Shown: positions 31,959-42,539 of the stretch, one piece after another
How the letters are laid out: the number at the start of each line of letters is the position of its first letter
Position numbering within the stretch: the first letter of the stretch is position 1
Assembly: GCA_023213315.1 (NCBI GenBank)
Contig: JAKCPI010027384.1
Location: 36,211 to 100,210 of the forward strand
Length of the DNA stretch: 64,000 bases
Direction: 5' to 3'
Source: Euborellia annulipes
Lineage: Eukaryota > Arthropoda > Insecta > Dermaptera > Anisolabididae
Notes under the pieces: generated by a model
What the model was told of the DNA's origin: nothing
Database searches by the model: none
The model's input: the letters and a program-made list of their open reading frames with translations, nothing else
Made by a program: the position numbers and the translations under genes

Positions 31959-32731
31959 GACCTGTTGCTTCACTTCTAATTAACTAGCTATCCATCGAAT
32001 ATGCTAGTTGACTATGACTTTTGTTTCTTTTCACTTCTCGTTAAGCTAATCATATGATTAAATAAAAGCCAAAGTCTGAGTTAGTTACAAAGTTCGGTAT
32101 AAGGCTTAACTAAGAGGTGAAATTAGAAACACATGCCTTGTTTATTTATTTATTTTTTTGGAAATTTTTAAATGTTTGTTAAAAAATTAATTAGCTTTTA
32201 ATATTTTAAAGTGAAACTTTTTTCAATCACCTTAAATGTCGCATTACAGGCCGTGAGGTCACTGACTCACACCAGGTTTCTTTACTACGCTACGAGAGTG
32301 TGCTACTGTCGCTAGGGCTATAATGAAGGTGTGTGGGGGGGGGGGGGAGGTCATCAATTCATTTCTGTCGTTTCGTTTGTTAATAAAAATATTATTTATA
32401 TTTTTTTTTTTGTTTATACTTATACATTTTTCATATATTTATTAACTTTAATATTTTTTTTTCAGTTAAATGCCTACGATCCGAAAAAAAAGTTTCACTT
32501 GCATCGTGATTTTTATTTTAATTAATTTTTATTTTTAATAATTTTTATAAATGACTTTATTAAGTTGCTAACTTCACAAAATTTTCCTTATATCTCAGAT
32601 AGCTAATTATATTTAAAAAAAAAACAATTTTTTTAATCCCAAGGTTAAGCCTGTTCATGTTTACTATATCGATAATTTTCTATCGGTCGGATAAGTTTTC
32701 TAGTTGACTAGAAGTGAAGCAACCAGCCTTT
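31959..32731. mobile_element. Candidate TIR element (about 770 bp)
   Basis: CTGTTGCTTCACTTCTAATT / AACTAG at the left matches the complement of CTAGTTGACTAGAAGTGAAG / CAACCAG at the right. The subterminal blocks ATCGA ... CTAGTTGAC are also inverted. The interior has a G-run (about 32333-32347) and no ORF with a domain. No target duplication recognised. Confidence 0.5.
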
Positions 32732-32821
32732 ATTAATAAAGTAGTCGAATTATTTTTAAAGAACTCAAAGAGATTATGCTTAAATTAATTTTCTTTGTAA
32801 TTTAATTATTTTTATATTAAA

Positions 32822-33000
32822 CTAGACGCTAAGCCCGAGTGCGGCGGACATAAATGCTCCGCCCCCTGAGGCCCCCTTAATCGCTGAACGACTTGATTCA
32901 AGATATAACCACCTTCCCGGGCTATATAAATATTATAGTTTCTGGGATAATTTGATGATAACCGCCGGGGGTACCACTGCAATTTACGGAACGAAATTAT
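32822..33000 (-). mobile_element. Helitron-like 3' end fragment
   Basis: On the minus strand the sequence ends GGGCTTAGCGTCTAG followed by T. It has CTAG with the same 4-base spacer as the ends at 6061, 56585 and 63483, but an imperfect hairpin (TAAGCCCG, GTGCGGCGGA). GC-rich CCGCCCCCTGAGGCCCCC follows on the plus strand. Confidence 0.45.
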
Positions 33001-33089
33001 ATTGTGAAAGATGCTCTAGAAAATAAAAAAATTTCATGGCTCTAGCTCTTGGCGTTTCTGAGATATTCTGCTACGAAGAGGATAGAAAA

Positions 33090-33155
33090 TTTCAAATAGA
33101 ATTTTTGATGTGAACGCAATCCTTTCTCTCTATGTATTACATATATATAGTAAGT
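33090..33155 (+). repeat. Fam-A-like 3' terminus remnant
   Basis: AATAGAATTTTTGATGTGAACGC, then CTTTCTCTCTATGTATTACA, without the closing GAGAAAGT. Confidence 0.5.
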
Positions 33156-33916
33156 TAACAAATAATGATCAAAGCTCTATTATTTTTAGAAAACTATTCT
33201 TTACGAATCTTCTTCTTTATCTATCAGAGATATGAAAGGGGAGTGTGCAAAGAAAACTATAAAACTCATGAAAAGAAAGTCTCAAAGTAATTTTCAAGCT
33301 TTCCAAGTTCTACGATAGAAAGAAAATTGATTTTGATAAAAAAAAAAATCTTATTTCTTCTTTCGTTGCGTTTATTATTACCGTGAGGCCGATACAACAA
33401 ATTAAAAGTTTCGTAGGTGAGGAATAAGTAAATGGTCACTCACCTGACATCCCAAGTAGATTATTTACCCAGAAATGATATATTATTCATGGGCGTAGCC
33501 AGACATCTTGTTAGGGGGGGGGGCAACCCCTTGTTAGGGAGAGAGAGGGGGGTTTGCAATTAATATATACATAGATTATTAATTATTTATTTTAGATAAA
33601 AAAAAAATTAAATTAATGTAGTGGCTTGGGGCTTTAAAAAAAAAATTCCCAATGGGAAAAATATATATTTGTTTGTTTTTTTTTTATAGATTTTGAGGAC
33701 AAGTCAGGGGGGGGGTCAGAGACAGTGAAAAAAGAACGATGAACGGGTAGTGGAGAACGGGTCGTTTTAGAGATCGAACGGCGAACGACCCTTTCTTCAA
33801 AGAGAACGATTTTGCCCATATGTAGTATAGAGTAAAAGTATCGATATATTAATGGCTTGGTTGCATCCTGAACAATCCCAAAGAACGAGGATTTCAAATA
33901 GTTTGATTTAAATAAA
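33156..33916. other. Unassigned, with one hAT-end-like patch
   Basis: 33489-33555 (CATGGGCGTAGCCAGACATC followed by G runs) looks like a hAT MITE left end, but I could not find the matching right end. The rest is AT-rich. Confidence 0.35.
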
Positions 33917-34180
33917 CATCTCCCATCCGCCTATTATAATAATGAAATTAGAATTTCACTGACATGAAAAGATCTTAAATTTTGCATGCCATCTAGTAAG
34001 CACGATTGGAACTGCGTCACAGACGCCTGCTAGGGCCGCAACCGCCTAAGCCAGGAGGAAAGACGATTTTAACACATTTTAACTGGGTATAGCTTTGTTT
34101 GAAAAAGATGAAATTTTTTCAATCAACCCTCAAATAGACTGTAAATTAAACAGCCAATATATCGTTTAAGATAGCAAATG
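33917..34180 (-). repeat. Fam-C dispersed repeat, copy 3
   Basis: Reverse orientation: ATCCGCCTATTATAATAATG, GCACGATTGGAACTGCGTCA, GACGCCTGCTAGGGCCGCAA and AACCCTCAAATAGACTGTAA. Confidence 0.7.
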
Positions 34181-34194
34181 GGAAATGACTTTGT

Positions 34195-34500
34195 GTTTAT
34201 GATTGAACCAAATTCTCAAAATTTGATTAAAATTCTTAAATCAATAAATTTTTTAAATCCTCTTTAAAAAGTATATAAATAAATTTTTTCCTAAAAATTG
34301 TTTGAAGTACACTTTACTGATGTAGTATTAGAGATTTTTTTCAATAGAAGCATTCGTAGCTCAGCGCTATCTATGAAACGCTAGTGGTCAAGTTTGGAAC
34401 TAAGGTGTTATCGGAAACTAAATATATCTCGATACAAACAAAAATCTGGTGTGACAGCACCGAAGTTAGGAGTAACTAGTGTGCTGTGCGACCATATTTT
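34195..34500 (-). repeat. Fam-A-related 5' half, minus orientation
   Basis: ATTTTTTAAATCCTCTTTAA, AATTGTTTGAAGTACACTTT, CGCTAGTGGTCAAGTTTGGA and a decayed hairpin (AATCTGGTGTGACAGCACC ... GTGTGCTGTGCGACC). Similar in order to 443-640 read in reverse. Confidence 0.65.
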
Positions 34501-35830
34501 TTTATTAATTCCAATTTTATTATTACAGGACCCTCTCCAAATCAAAAGAAAACATTGAGTTCCTTATAAAATTTTTTTTTGTGAGATGGCTCGACATTCT
34601 AGCCCCTCTCTGACCCTGAATACTCTACTTATATGTTTCCAAGTCAAAGTGACTAAGTCCACTTTTTTAATTTTTATAAATTTTATTAATCTAAGAATAC
34701 TTAGACTATTTGTTCGGTTTAGTGTTTTTTTTTTTCTATTGATGCTAACAGTTTTTACTGATGAAGAGAAACCATGAACTTTGATTTCGAGACCAAACAT
34801 GTCTCAGAAAATATTTTTATCTAAATCAAAGGAATATAAATAAACTTATTATTAATAAAAAATTTCGTCTGCCTGCACCCGAGATTTCTTATGTTTTGCA
34901 ATAATTTATTCCAAGTATTTTATCGATCTAATTCTTTGCTTTCGATAGTTATCGTATTCACAGACACACACAATACATACCGGAACATACAAGTCAGATA
35001 TTCATATGATAATTTGCAATTTATTAGATTAAATATTGAAATAAACAAAATTATTGCAATAAACAAGTAGAATGAATAAAAATCACGCATTTATTTTGTG
35101 GTAAAAATTAAAAAAAAAAAAAAAAAGTTGAAATTTAACGAGAACGAACGCCACTCAAAACGCGTCCTGTAATTTTCTATTGGTGGTAAATAATTTAATA
35201 AAAGAAAATGGAGTTCGTTTTAAGGGTTGGTGAGGGATTGAGATGAGGGGGCGGGGGGGGGAGAGCGCTTTGCAGTTGCGTGACAAAATGTGACATGCAA
35301 AAATCAACGTGACGGCATTTTATGGATAATGCCATGCATACAGATGGACAGGTTGAAAACGAAATTGCCAGCTCGATAGAAACGAGTGGCACAAATTAGC
35401 GCATGTCAACGGAGATCAATTAAAATTAAGAATAAGGAAGTGCTTGTTGGTTCGAATTCCCTTTTCTGGTAGATTTATATTTGATATTCCTACTATTTAT
35501 TGATAGTGATGTATATTTATTTATTTACTGCTGTCCGCCTTTGGTAGGGGGGGGGGGGTGTTTCGGAATATAATTATTCGTTGTCGCCATAAATGTATTT
35601 CAATAAATTTTACTTGATCTTAATAGGAAAATCTTATCTTGATATAAATAATAAGAATTAATATTAAATTCGCCCCCCTGGATCCCCCGCCAGCTGGCTC
35701 GGGCCCGCCTACGGTGGACCCTCGCCTTTTCTTCTGAATTATGAAATGAAAATTATTATTATTCCAATTCAGTGCCTGCTTGAGGATTTGTTTACATTCA
35801 TAGAATACAAAGGCCTAATTACACATACAT
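34501..35830. other. No gene recognised; GC patches
   Basis: A G-run at about 35248-35260 and another near 35550, a GGTTCGAATTCCC B-box match at 35448 without an A box, and a GC-rich patch (35670-35725: CGCCCCCCTGGATCCCCCGC) like those inside the Helitron-like elements. A 65-codon minus frame at 35195-35392 has no domain I recognise. Confidence 0.35.
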
Positions 35831-35834
35831 TCCC

Positions 35835-36032
35835 TATGGGAAAAATCGTTAACTTTAAGACCTAATAACTTAAAAAGTTATAGGAATATTGAGACTAAAA
35901 TAATTTACTGTAATCCCTAGAAGGTTCTCTTTATGCATATAAAATTTCATTTCAAAATTCCAACGGGAAGTTGCCTAAATAGTTCGTGTCAGACAGACAG
36001 ACCGACGGACATTAGCGAATTATATAAATAGA
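35835..36032 (-). mobile_element. Helitron-like 5' end, copy 1
   Basis: On the minus strand it begins TCTATTTATATAATTCGCTA, then GTCCGTCGGTCTGTCTGTC and GGAATTTTGAAATGAAATTT. TC after an A is the Helitron 5' rule. A near copy at 36755-36940 defines the family. Confidence 0.5.
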
Positions 36033-36054
36033 TTATTATTATTTGTTATATATT

Positions 36055-36074
36055 ATTATTATTATTATTATTAA
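36055..36074. repeat. (ATT)n microsatellite
   Basis: Short trinucleotide run in AT-rich sequence. A similar TAA run is at about 36283-36301. Confidence 0.7.
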
Positions 36075-36464
36075 ATTTATTTATTAATTATAAAGTTATT
36101 TATTGTAAAATTTTATTTTTACAAGCATATTGTTATATTTTTCATAGTTATTTATTTATTTTTTTTTTTTGTTATTTATTTTATTTATTGCTGTATTTTA
36201 TGTTTCGCGGTTTGTCTCTTGAAAAGTTATACTTCTTCTGTTTTTGTTAAACTTGGACTGGGTGTCTGTATGGGGTAATGATGGTAATAATAATAATAAT
36301 AGTGACCATAGGAATTATCAGGATTCTACTGTATTGAAAATATTTTTTTTAAGAGAAGAGAAATAATATATTTATTTTAAACTATTAAATATAAATAAAG
36401 AAATTAACATTCACTATTATTGCAACGAATACATACATTTCTTTTCCTTTTTAATATCTTCATA

Positions 36465-36753
36465 CCATCATCGGCATATGTATTGAGACTAACGCACAGG
36501 ATTTAGGCAACCCAAATGGAACACGGGCTCTATTGGGCAGAACCTTGTCAAAACATACAATGTGAACCTTTTCACAAAATTCCATAAATATTTTTTAGCA
36601 TTCTTTTTTCAAGTTAAATCAAAATAAAAACTGCCTCCTTGTCTTATAAGAAAAAAATAACGTTTAAAATTCCTAGGGCTGCCCAATACAGGCCTGTGTC
36701 ATTTGTGTTGCCTAAATCCCCTGCGTTAGTCTCAATATATATGCCGATGATGG
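36465..36753. mobile_element. TA-flanked MITE (289 bp), CCATCATCGG ends
   Basis: CCATCATCGGCATATGTATT, GAGACTAACGCACAGGATTT and AGGCAAC mirror the right arm through CGATGATGG. TA flanks are at 36463-36464 and 36754-36755. Its ends share CCATCA with the tiny MITE at 50143. Confidence 0.8.
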
Positions 36754-36754
36754 T

Positions 36755-36940
36755 ACATTTATTACGGGAAATCGTAACTTCAACAAATATCAACTAATAA
36801 GTTATAGGAATCTCGAGACTAAAATAATTTTCCTGTAAACCCTAGAAGGTCCCCTTTAACCATATAAAATTTGGTTTCGAAATTCCAACGGGAAGTTGCG
36901 TGACAGACAGGCAGACGGACATTAGTGAATTATATATAGA
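36755..36940 (-). mobile_element. Helitron-like 5' end, copy 2
   Basis: On the minus strand it starts TCTATATATAATTCACTAAT, then GTCCGTCTGCCTGTCTGTC, CAACTTCCCGTTGGAATTTC and CTTCTAGGGTTTACAGG, matching copy 1 at 35835-36032. Confidence 0.5.
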
Positions 36941-37935
36941 TTATTTATAGATTTTCTATTTATATATTTTAATCATTAATGGCTTTAGTTTCCGAGAGAT
37001 GCTGTGAGCCCTCCTTGAAAAAAGAAGTCATTATTACAATTTCTTTTTTTACTCGAATGAAATTGAAACCCATCAATAAAGAAGAATAGAGAAATTTTCA
37101 TATATGAATATAAAATTAATATATAAATAACCTGCCTAACAGTTAATTTATAAAAATCAAATTATATAATTTTTTAATTTGATTTAATAAAAAAGTTTAC
37201 TAAATTGAATAAAAAAAAGCTGCCTTTGATTTTTATGCATTATGCTATTTATATATTTATAATATATAGGCTATCTTGATTGATAATTCAAATAATTGTA
37301 ATCAATAAATTTAATTAGAAATATATATTCCATTCATTATTTTATTTTAATATAACTCTTTTTGTTAAAAAAAAAATATTAAAAACAAAAGCTATACAAA
37401 AAATTGATGTAATATTGTTAAATTGATATATTTTTATTAAATTACGGTATATAAAATATCAATTATAATATTTTATACGTGTGATTGAAATTTTATAAAT
37501 CCCTTTGTTGTTAAGTATAATAAAATACTCAAACATTTCTTAAAAAGAATTCACGAATTTATTTCTCGATTGTGTATTAACGGTATTTTATAGAATATTT
37601 GAAAAACACTGATGAAATTATTTTCTCCGTGAGTGGAAAATTATTTCTTTTCAAGTCAATGTTCAAAATAAATTTCCTCTTATCTATGAAAAGCGAATTT
37701 TTATTATTTGTTATCTTGTGTGAGTCACTCGAAGAGAAATCACTTGATAGAGCGATTCGAGGGGGAAAATATATAATCCTGTAATTTAACTCTAAAAATA
37801 AAATTTTTCAATATATTTTTTCCCTCACCATTAGAAGGGGAAAATATTATGATCGTCTAGCCCCCCCCCCCCCCCCCCAGTGTAGAGCTTTTTATTTTGG
37901 ACTGCTCATCAAATAGAGATGAAATTTATAGTTAT
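36941..37935. other. No recognised feature; poly-C run
   Basis: AT-rich. A run of about 19 C lies at 37861-37879. No exon or repeat recognised. Confidence 0.4.
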
Positions 37936-37937
37936 TA

Positions 37938-38660
37938 TGGGAGTTTTTAATTAAAGACCACATTTAGTTATTAATTATTTATTAAAAATATAAATACTGT
38001 ACAACATTTAGACTGAAGAATAAGAAGTCCGACTCGGTGAACTAACCTCTAAGGGACACCTACGTTGCTAGCATTTTATATGAAATGAAGTTAGCAACAT
38101 TCCCATGAAGTTAGATACAATCATCAAAGCAAGTGTTTACATAAAAAATATGATTGTTACAATAAGTTTTTGAATTTGATTTTTAACCAAGTTGGTAGTA
38201 CAAAACACTCAACGAATTAATATCAACAAAGAAGATGGATATAGGCTTGATAAGATGTGGAACCTTATGTTGAATGAGAAAACTGTTAATAAGATATTAA
38301 AATTTGATTATTGTATTATATTGTTCGAATAATTTAATAATAGTATATTGTACCATCTTTGTTAAAAAATAAAATTCAAAAAACTTATTGTAACAATGAT
38401 GCTTTTTTGTAAAGACTTGCTTTAATGAATGTTGTGTTTATGTTGTTTATGGGAATGGTGATATACGTTGCTAACTTCATTGCATATAAAATGCTACCAA
38501 CTTCACATAGGCGTCCCTTAGATGTTAGTTCATTTGAGTCGGAGCAAGTGCTTGATTTATATTTTAAATAAATAATTAATACAAAATGTGGTCTATAAAT
38601 AAAAACCCCTATTATAATAATAATACAAACCATAAAAGCTTTAATAAATAAATTTATAGA
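37938..38660. mobile_element. Penelope-like repeat, head-to-head inverted pair
   Basis: Left arm (-): AAAGACCACATTTAGTTATT, ATAAATACTGTACAACATTT, then ACTAACCTCTAAGGGACACC. Right arm (+): GGCGTCCCTTAGATGTTAGT, GAGTCGGAGCAAGTGCTTGA, ACAAAATGTGGTCTATAAAT. The spacer carries the CAAAAAACTTATTGTAACAA block of copies 13640 and 43605. The hammerhead-like motif is degraded here. Confidence 0.6.
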
Positions 38661-39476
38661 GTTATTCAATCTCAAGAACGTACTAAAAATATGAGTAAAT
38701 CGGCCCGTTATATACTGTATTTTACCAAGATTTTCTCAGCTCGTTCAGGGTTAAATTCCGTAAGATTTTCGTTTATTTTCAAAAAAACAAAAAAGAAAAA
38801 AATTGCGTTTCGTATAAGAGAAACAAAAATTCTTATTTATCTCTTATATGAATTTTCTTTTTCATAAAATAATTTTTATACAAACATAACCTTAGTTAAC
38901 ATAGGTGCAAAACTTTCCGTTATTCTTAATCAAGTTTAACACATCTAAGTCGTATAGGACTAAGAGAAGAGGAAAGTTTTGCAACTATGTTGTTTAAGGA
39001 ATTGATTTTCTTATATAAAATTTCCAAATGAATTCTATATCCATGATTTAAATATTTTCCAAAAGAAATCTTTTTTTTTTTTTTTAATTTGCACTCACTG
39101 GCCTTTGCTATTAAAGATAAGTTCAAATGAATATCGAAGAAAATGTCTATATAAAAAAAAAAATCTATCAAGCGAACAAAAAATTTAAATTAATTTTTTT
39201 TTTTAATAAAAAATTCTTTTGTAGTAGATCATAAGTAGTTGAAGCCGGTGAATTAAAAAAAAAAAATCAAATTATTTCATTTGATGCATCAAATGGATAA
39301 ATTGGAAATTTGTTTATTTCTTTGCTTCAATGGATAATAATTATGAATATTTTTTAATGATCATAATTAATTTAACATGTTCCTCTCAAAATTTAACCAA
39401 TTACTCATTTCTCTTGATACATAATGACTGTTGTGTTATAATTATTTATCAGAATGACCATTCACAAAGTTGTTCT
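38661..39476. other. Unassigned, with one hairpin
   Basis: 38898-38991 folds as AACATAGGTGCAAAACTTTCC against GGAAAGTTTTGCAACTATGTT, with a partly paired interior. Otherwise AT-rich with several poly-T/A runs. Confidence 0.5.
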
Positions 39477-39885
39477 ATTTTACTTTCTCTTACCTATATG
39501 TTAATATATACTGTATAGAGAAAAAGTATTGGATTCATGTCAAAAAATGTCGAGATTTTGATGGAAATAAATGTTTTGAGGTCCTCTGAGTCCAACAAAG
39601 TGGATCCGGCAAAATGTTCTGTCTGTGTGTGTGTGTTAAATTTAAAGCATGAAGAAATTGAGCTACATGCAGTGGCGAATCCAGAGGTGTTTCTCGGGGG
39701 GGGGTGGGTAATCTGGAGTGACTGGTCGCACAGTACATATTTTTTTCTCAATTTCCCCCCCCCTTGTATCCGCCCTTGGCTACATCGTTGAAATTCTATA
39801 TTTAAGTTCGCCCCCCTGGACCCCGAGCTCGCCTTCGGCGAGCAATTGCCCGCCTTCGAAGAAGTAAGAGAAAGTAAAAATTTGA
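39477..39885 (-). repeat. Fam-A-related copy (minus), hit by a hAT MITE
   Basis: TTTTACTTTCTCTTACCTAT, GGATTCATGTCAAAAAATGT, GAGTCCAACAAAGTGGATCC, GTCTGTGTGTGTGTG, GAAATTGAGCTACAT, then (after the MITE) GTTGAAATTCTATATTTAAG. It ends in a GC-rich patch (CCTGGACCCCGAGCTCGCC ... GGCGAGCAATTGCCCGCC) followed by AAGTAAGAGAAAGTAAAA. Confidence 0.7.
39670..39778. mobile_element. hAT-like MITE (109 bp), 8-bp TSD with one mismatch
   Basis: Starts CAGTGGCGAATCCAGAGG and ends CTTGTATCCGCCCTTG. Flanks GCTACATG and GCTACATC. Inside is AATCTGGAGTGACTGGTCGC, a segment of the Fam-A hairpin arm, so this MITE carries captured repeat sequence. Confidence 0.7.
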
Positions 39886-40665
39886 ATTCCGAAAAATCCC
39901 TCTTTAAATGACGGCTATGTCACAAAAGGACTATACATACCAAACTCTACTCTTGTAGGTGCAATAGCTTAGAACCAATAGAAGAATTAAAAATTCGGGG
40001 GGGGGCAAAAAAAAAACTTAAAACCACTTGATAGATATTTATTCAAGAATTTTAATTCCAAAAAAGCATGTTCATATTTGAAGAAATAGAAGAATTAAAA
40101 ATTCGGGGGGGGGGGGTCACAAAAAAAAAACTTTAAACATCTTGAAAGATATTTATCTAAGAAAGGTTTTAGCCAAGAAAGTAGATTCATATCTCTTTTC
40201 ACTTAAAGTAATAACAATAGAAAATTTAAATTTCCCCAAAATGGCCTTTAGGGGTCGAATTTCAAAAAATCCCGAAATAAGATTTTAGGGATTCTTTTAT
40301 GGAAGATTTTAGCCTGGACAGTAAATTGATATCTATTATCGTTTATAAAATATTAAAGGTAATTATAAAATTCACATAATCTATTAATTTTTTCCAAATT
40401 TGCGATTTGGGGTCCGAATTTGAAAAAATCCTGAAACAACGATTTTAGATTTTCATCTAAGGAAGCTTTTAGCGAAGAAAGCAAAGTGATATCTCATTTC
40501 GGTTAAGAGTCATTAAAGAGATAGTAAAATCAAAATTTTACCCAAAAATTGCTATTTGGGGGTCTTAAAATTGGAAGCCTGGGAGTTGTCATCAATTAGT
40601 AAGTAAGTAAGTCGGTCAGTCAGTCACACGTCTTTTTATATATACCGGTAGAGAGATAGAGATTA
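39886..40665 (-). repeat. Degenerate tandem repeats ending in a Helitron-5'-like terminus
   Basis: Two units of about 108 bp (AATAGAAGAATTAAAAATTC + G-run, at 39976 and 40085) are followed by units of about 157 bp (TTTCAAAAAATCCCGAAATA near 40262; TTTGAAAAAATCCTGAAACA near 40419; GAAG.TTTTAGC..G..AG blocks). The right end, read on the minus strand (ACCGGTATATATAAAAAGAC, GTGTGACTGACTGACCGACT), looks like a Helitron 5' end. Confidence 0.5.
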
Positions 40666-40752
40666 AACAAATATTTTTTTCATTTTTACTCTCATTTCCT
40701 TAGATGAAATGAGTTTAACTAAGATAAAATTGATTTGTATTTATTTATATCT

Positions 40753-40990
40753 CATCCGCCTATTATAATAATGAAATTAGAATTTCACTGGCATGAGAAC
40801 ATATTAAATTCTGCCTGCCATCTAGCAAGCACGATTAGAACTGCGTCACAGACGCCTGCTAGGGCCGCAACCTCCTAAGCGAGGAGGAAAGGCGATTTTA
40901 ACAAATTTTAACTGGGTAGAGCTTTGATTGAAAAATAAAAATTTTCAATTAACGCTCAAATAGACTGTAAATTAACCAGTCAATATGGTT
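40753..40990 (-). repeat. Fam-C dispersed repeat, copy 4
   Basis: ATCCGCCTATTATAATAATG, GCACGATTAGAACTGCGTCA, CTGCTAGGGCCGCAACCTCC and TCAAATAGACTGTAAATTAA, closest to copy 3. Confidence 0.7.
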
Positions 40991-41675
40991 GCTATGGCAA
41001 CAAAATGTAAATATTTTTCTATGTTTATAAATTTTACAACTAAACTGAATATATCTTACTAAATATATTTTGACACAAAAAATCTGTTGTGACAAGCACA
41101 AAACATAACTTTAAATTATCGAAGATAAGAGAAAGTTGTGTGCTGTGCGACCAAGGGCGGATACAAGGGGGGGGGTAAAGGGGGGGGGTAATTACCCCCC
41201 CCCCCCGAGATTTGGAAAAATTTTAGATACCGCGAACGGAACATAAAAAATTTTTGGTTCCGCGGGGAAAAAAATTTAGGTTCTCTAAAAAATAGGAAAA
41301 ATATTTTTCCGAATGGGGAAAATTTTTGGTTCCGAGAACGGAACATGGGAAAAAATTTGGTCCCGCGAACGGCACACGAAAAATGAAAAAAATTTGCCTC
41401 CGCGAACGACACACGAAAAATTTTTTGGTTCCGCACGCGAAAAATTTGGGTCTCTAAAAAAAGGTAAAATATTTTTTCGACTGGAAAAAATTTTAGGTTC
41501 CGCGAAAAACAAAATTAAATTTTTCGTAGAAAAACTTTTGAGAACAGGCCCCCCAAAAAAATTTCTATATACGCCCCTGGTGCTGTGCGACGATAAACAC
41601 CAGATTACCCCCCGAGAAACAACTCTGGATCCGCCCTTGTGTGCGACCAGTCACTCCAGATTTTTTAAATATATT
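40990..41675 (-). repeat. Fam-A-related 5' region (minus), split by a hAT MITE
   Basis: GGTTGCTATGGCAACAAAAT, AATCTGTTGTGACAAGCAC and GAGAAAGTTGTGTGCTGTGC at the left; after the MITE, CAGTCACTCCAGATTTTTT. Restoring the order gives a hairpin arm like other minus copies. Confidence 0.7.
41152..41639. mobile_element. hAT-like composite MITE (488 bp), perfect 8-bp TSD
   Basis: Starts CAAGGGCGGATACAAGG and ends TCTGGATCCGCCCTTG. TGTGCGAC is duplicated exactly (41144-41151, 41640-41647). The interior contains repeats around GGTTCCGCGAACGG and an inner end TATATACGCCCCTG identical to the right end of 45610-45857. Its last 60 bp resembles the reverse of 39670-39740. It looks like a mosaic of two hAT MITE types. 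Confidence 0.8.
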
Positions 41676-41721
41676 ATGAGATTGCAAATAAAAAAAATTT
41701 CTTTGAAATGAATCTGCTTAC

Positions 41722-41838
41722 CTGGTATCCTGGGGATCAGCAGCATCAGGAGCAGAGGTGGCCAAGGGGGTCGGGGCATTTCGAAAAAAATCACCTCAGC
41801 TCAAAATCGGCTAGCTCTCCAGGGCCATGTCTCCAGTT
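41722..41838 (-). CDS. Internal exon with start codon and signal-peptide-like N-terminus
   Basis: On the minus strand a pyrimidine-rich acceptor (TTATTTATTTATTTTTTCAG) leads into a 117-bp exon that ends CCAG before GTAAGC, a good donor. The exon has 59 bp of 5' UTR, including a five-codon upstream ORF (ATGGCC ... TAG, starting at 41828), then ATG at 41779. It encodes 19 residues, MPRPPWPPLLLMLLIPRIP, and the first base of a Gly-type codon (phase 1). A short basic, Pro-rich start and an LLLMLLI core fit a signal peptide, and phase-1 introns after signal peptides are common in secreted and cell-surface proteins. Codon use is strongly GC-rich in an AT-rich region. The downstream exon should lie at lower coordinates; I could not identify it. 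Gene identity unknown. Confidence 0.65.
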
Positions 41839-41849
41839 CTGAAAAAATA

Positions 41850-42328
41850 AATAAATAATAGAAAAGAACAAGATCCAAAAATCAAATAACTGCTACTGTA
41901 AAAAAAAACTCGGGTGAAGGCAATCTAGCGCGATCCTATATCTATAATGGTAAATAAACAGTTGATTATTCCGGCTGAATAGACGATCTGTTATCCGAAT
42001 CAATACATAAGACATACATATATACATCTATATCACGTAAAGACTCAAAGAATGATAGGATTTTTTTTTTTTTTTTCAATTTATTCAGGAATATTAAACC
42101 GAATGTAATTCAATATATAAATGCTATATAATCAAATTTTATTGACATTCGTACTGTTTGTTCAAAATCATCTCTGTGTCCAGAATTGGATACAAAACAA
42201 TATTTTTTTAAGAGAATTTGATCTCTAGAGAGAAGATAAATTTTAGTATGTGGATTAATTGTACAACTTTTAGGGGACCAGCAACGCTATGTTTAAAATT
42301 TTTGTTAGTTTTTGATAGTATGGAGTAT
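41850..42328. other. Probable intron upstream of the exon, no feature
   Basis: AT-rich; includes the acceptor tract at its left edge. Nothing else recognised. Confidence 0.4.
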
Positions 42329-42470
42329 CTATAAAGGGCTAGCCTCTGACTTCCTGTGTGTAGTGTGTATGTGCCTGTTAGGACGCAAGGGCGGATACAA
42401 CGGGGGGGGGAGGTAAAGGGGGTAATTCTCCACCCCCCCCCCGAGATTTGAAAAAAATACTTTTTTTCGA
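42329..42470 (+). mobile_element. Helitron-5'-like fragment followed by a hAT-like end
   Basis: TCTATAAAGGGCTAGCCTCT, GACTTCCTGTGTGTAGTGTG matches, inverted, the terminus at 50585-50643. At about 42387 it runs into CAAGGGCGGATACAACGGGG and G/C runs, the left end of the same hAT MITE type as 41152. The right end of that MITE is not evident. Confidence 0.5.
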
Positions 42471-42539
42471 AAAAATTTTTAATTTTAATGGAAAATTTTA
42501 AAAATTAATACTTAAAAATTTGATTTATATTTATATTCT

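Noticed and set aside
34753..34800. Hammerhead-like CTGATGAAG ... motif
   Set aside because: The second half reads GACCAAACATG rather than GAAAC and no stable stem II is seen.
35195..35392. 65-codon minus frame as a host exon
   Set aside because: No matching splice pair, no domain, and the 3' part is a G-run translated as Pro.
32822..36940. One intact 4.1-kb Helitron
   Set aside because: 3' and 5' end-like sequences are in the right orientation, but Fam-C, Fam-A fragments and a MITE lie between and two 5' ends exist, so I annotate ends separately.
41116..41711. Several Phe/Lys-rich frames on both strands
   Set aside because: They come from GGTTCCGCG/AAAATTTTT repeats inside the composite hAT MITE and the frames change with each repeat.
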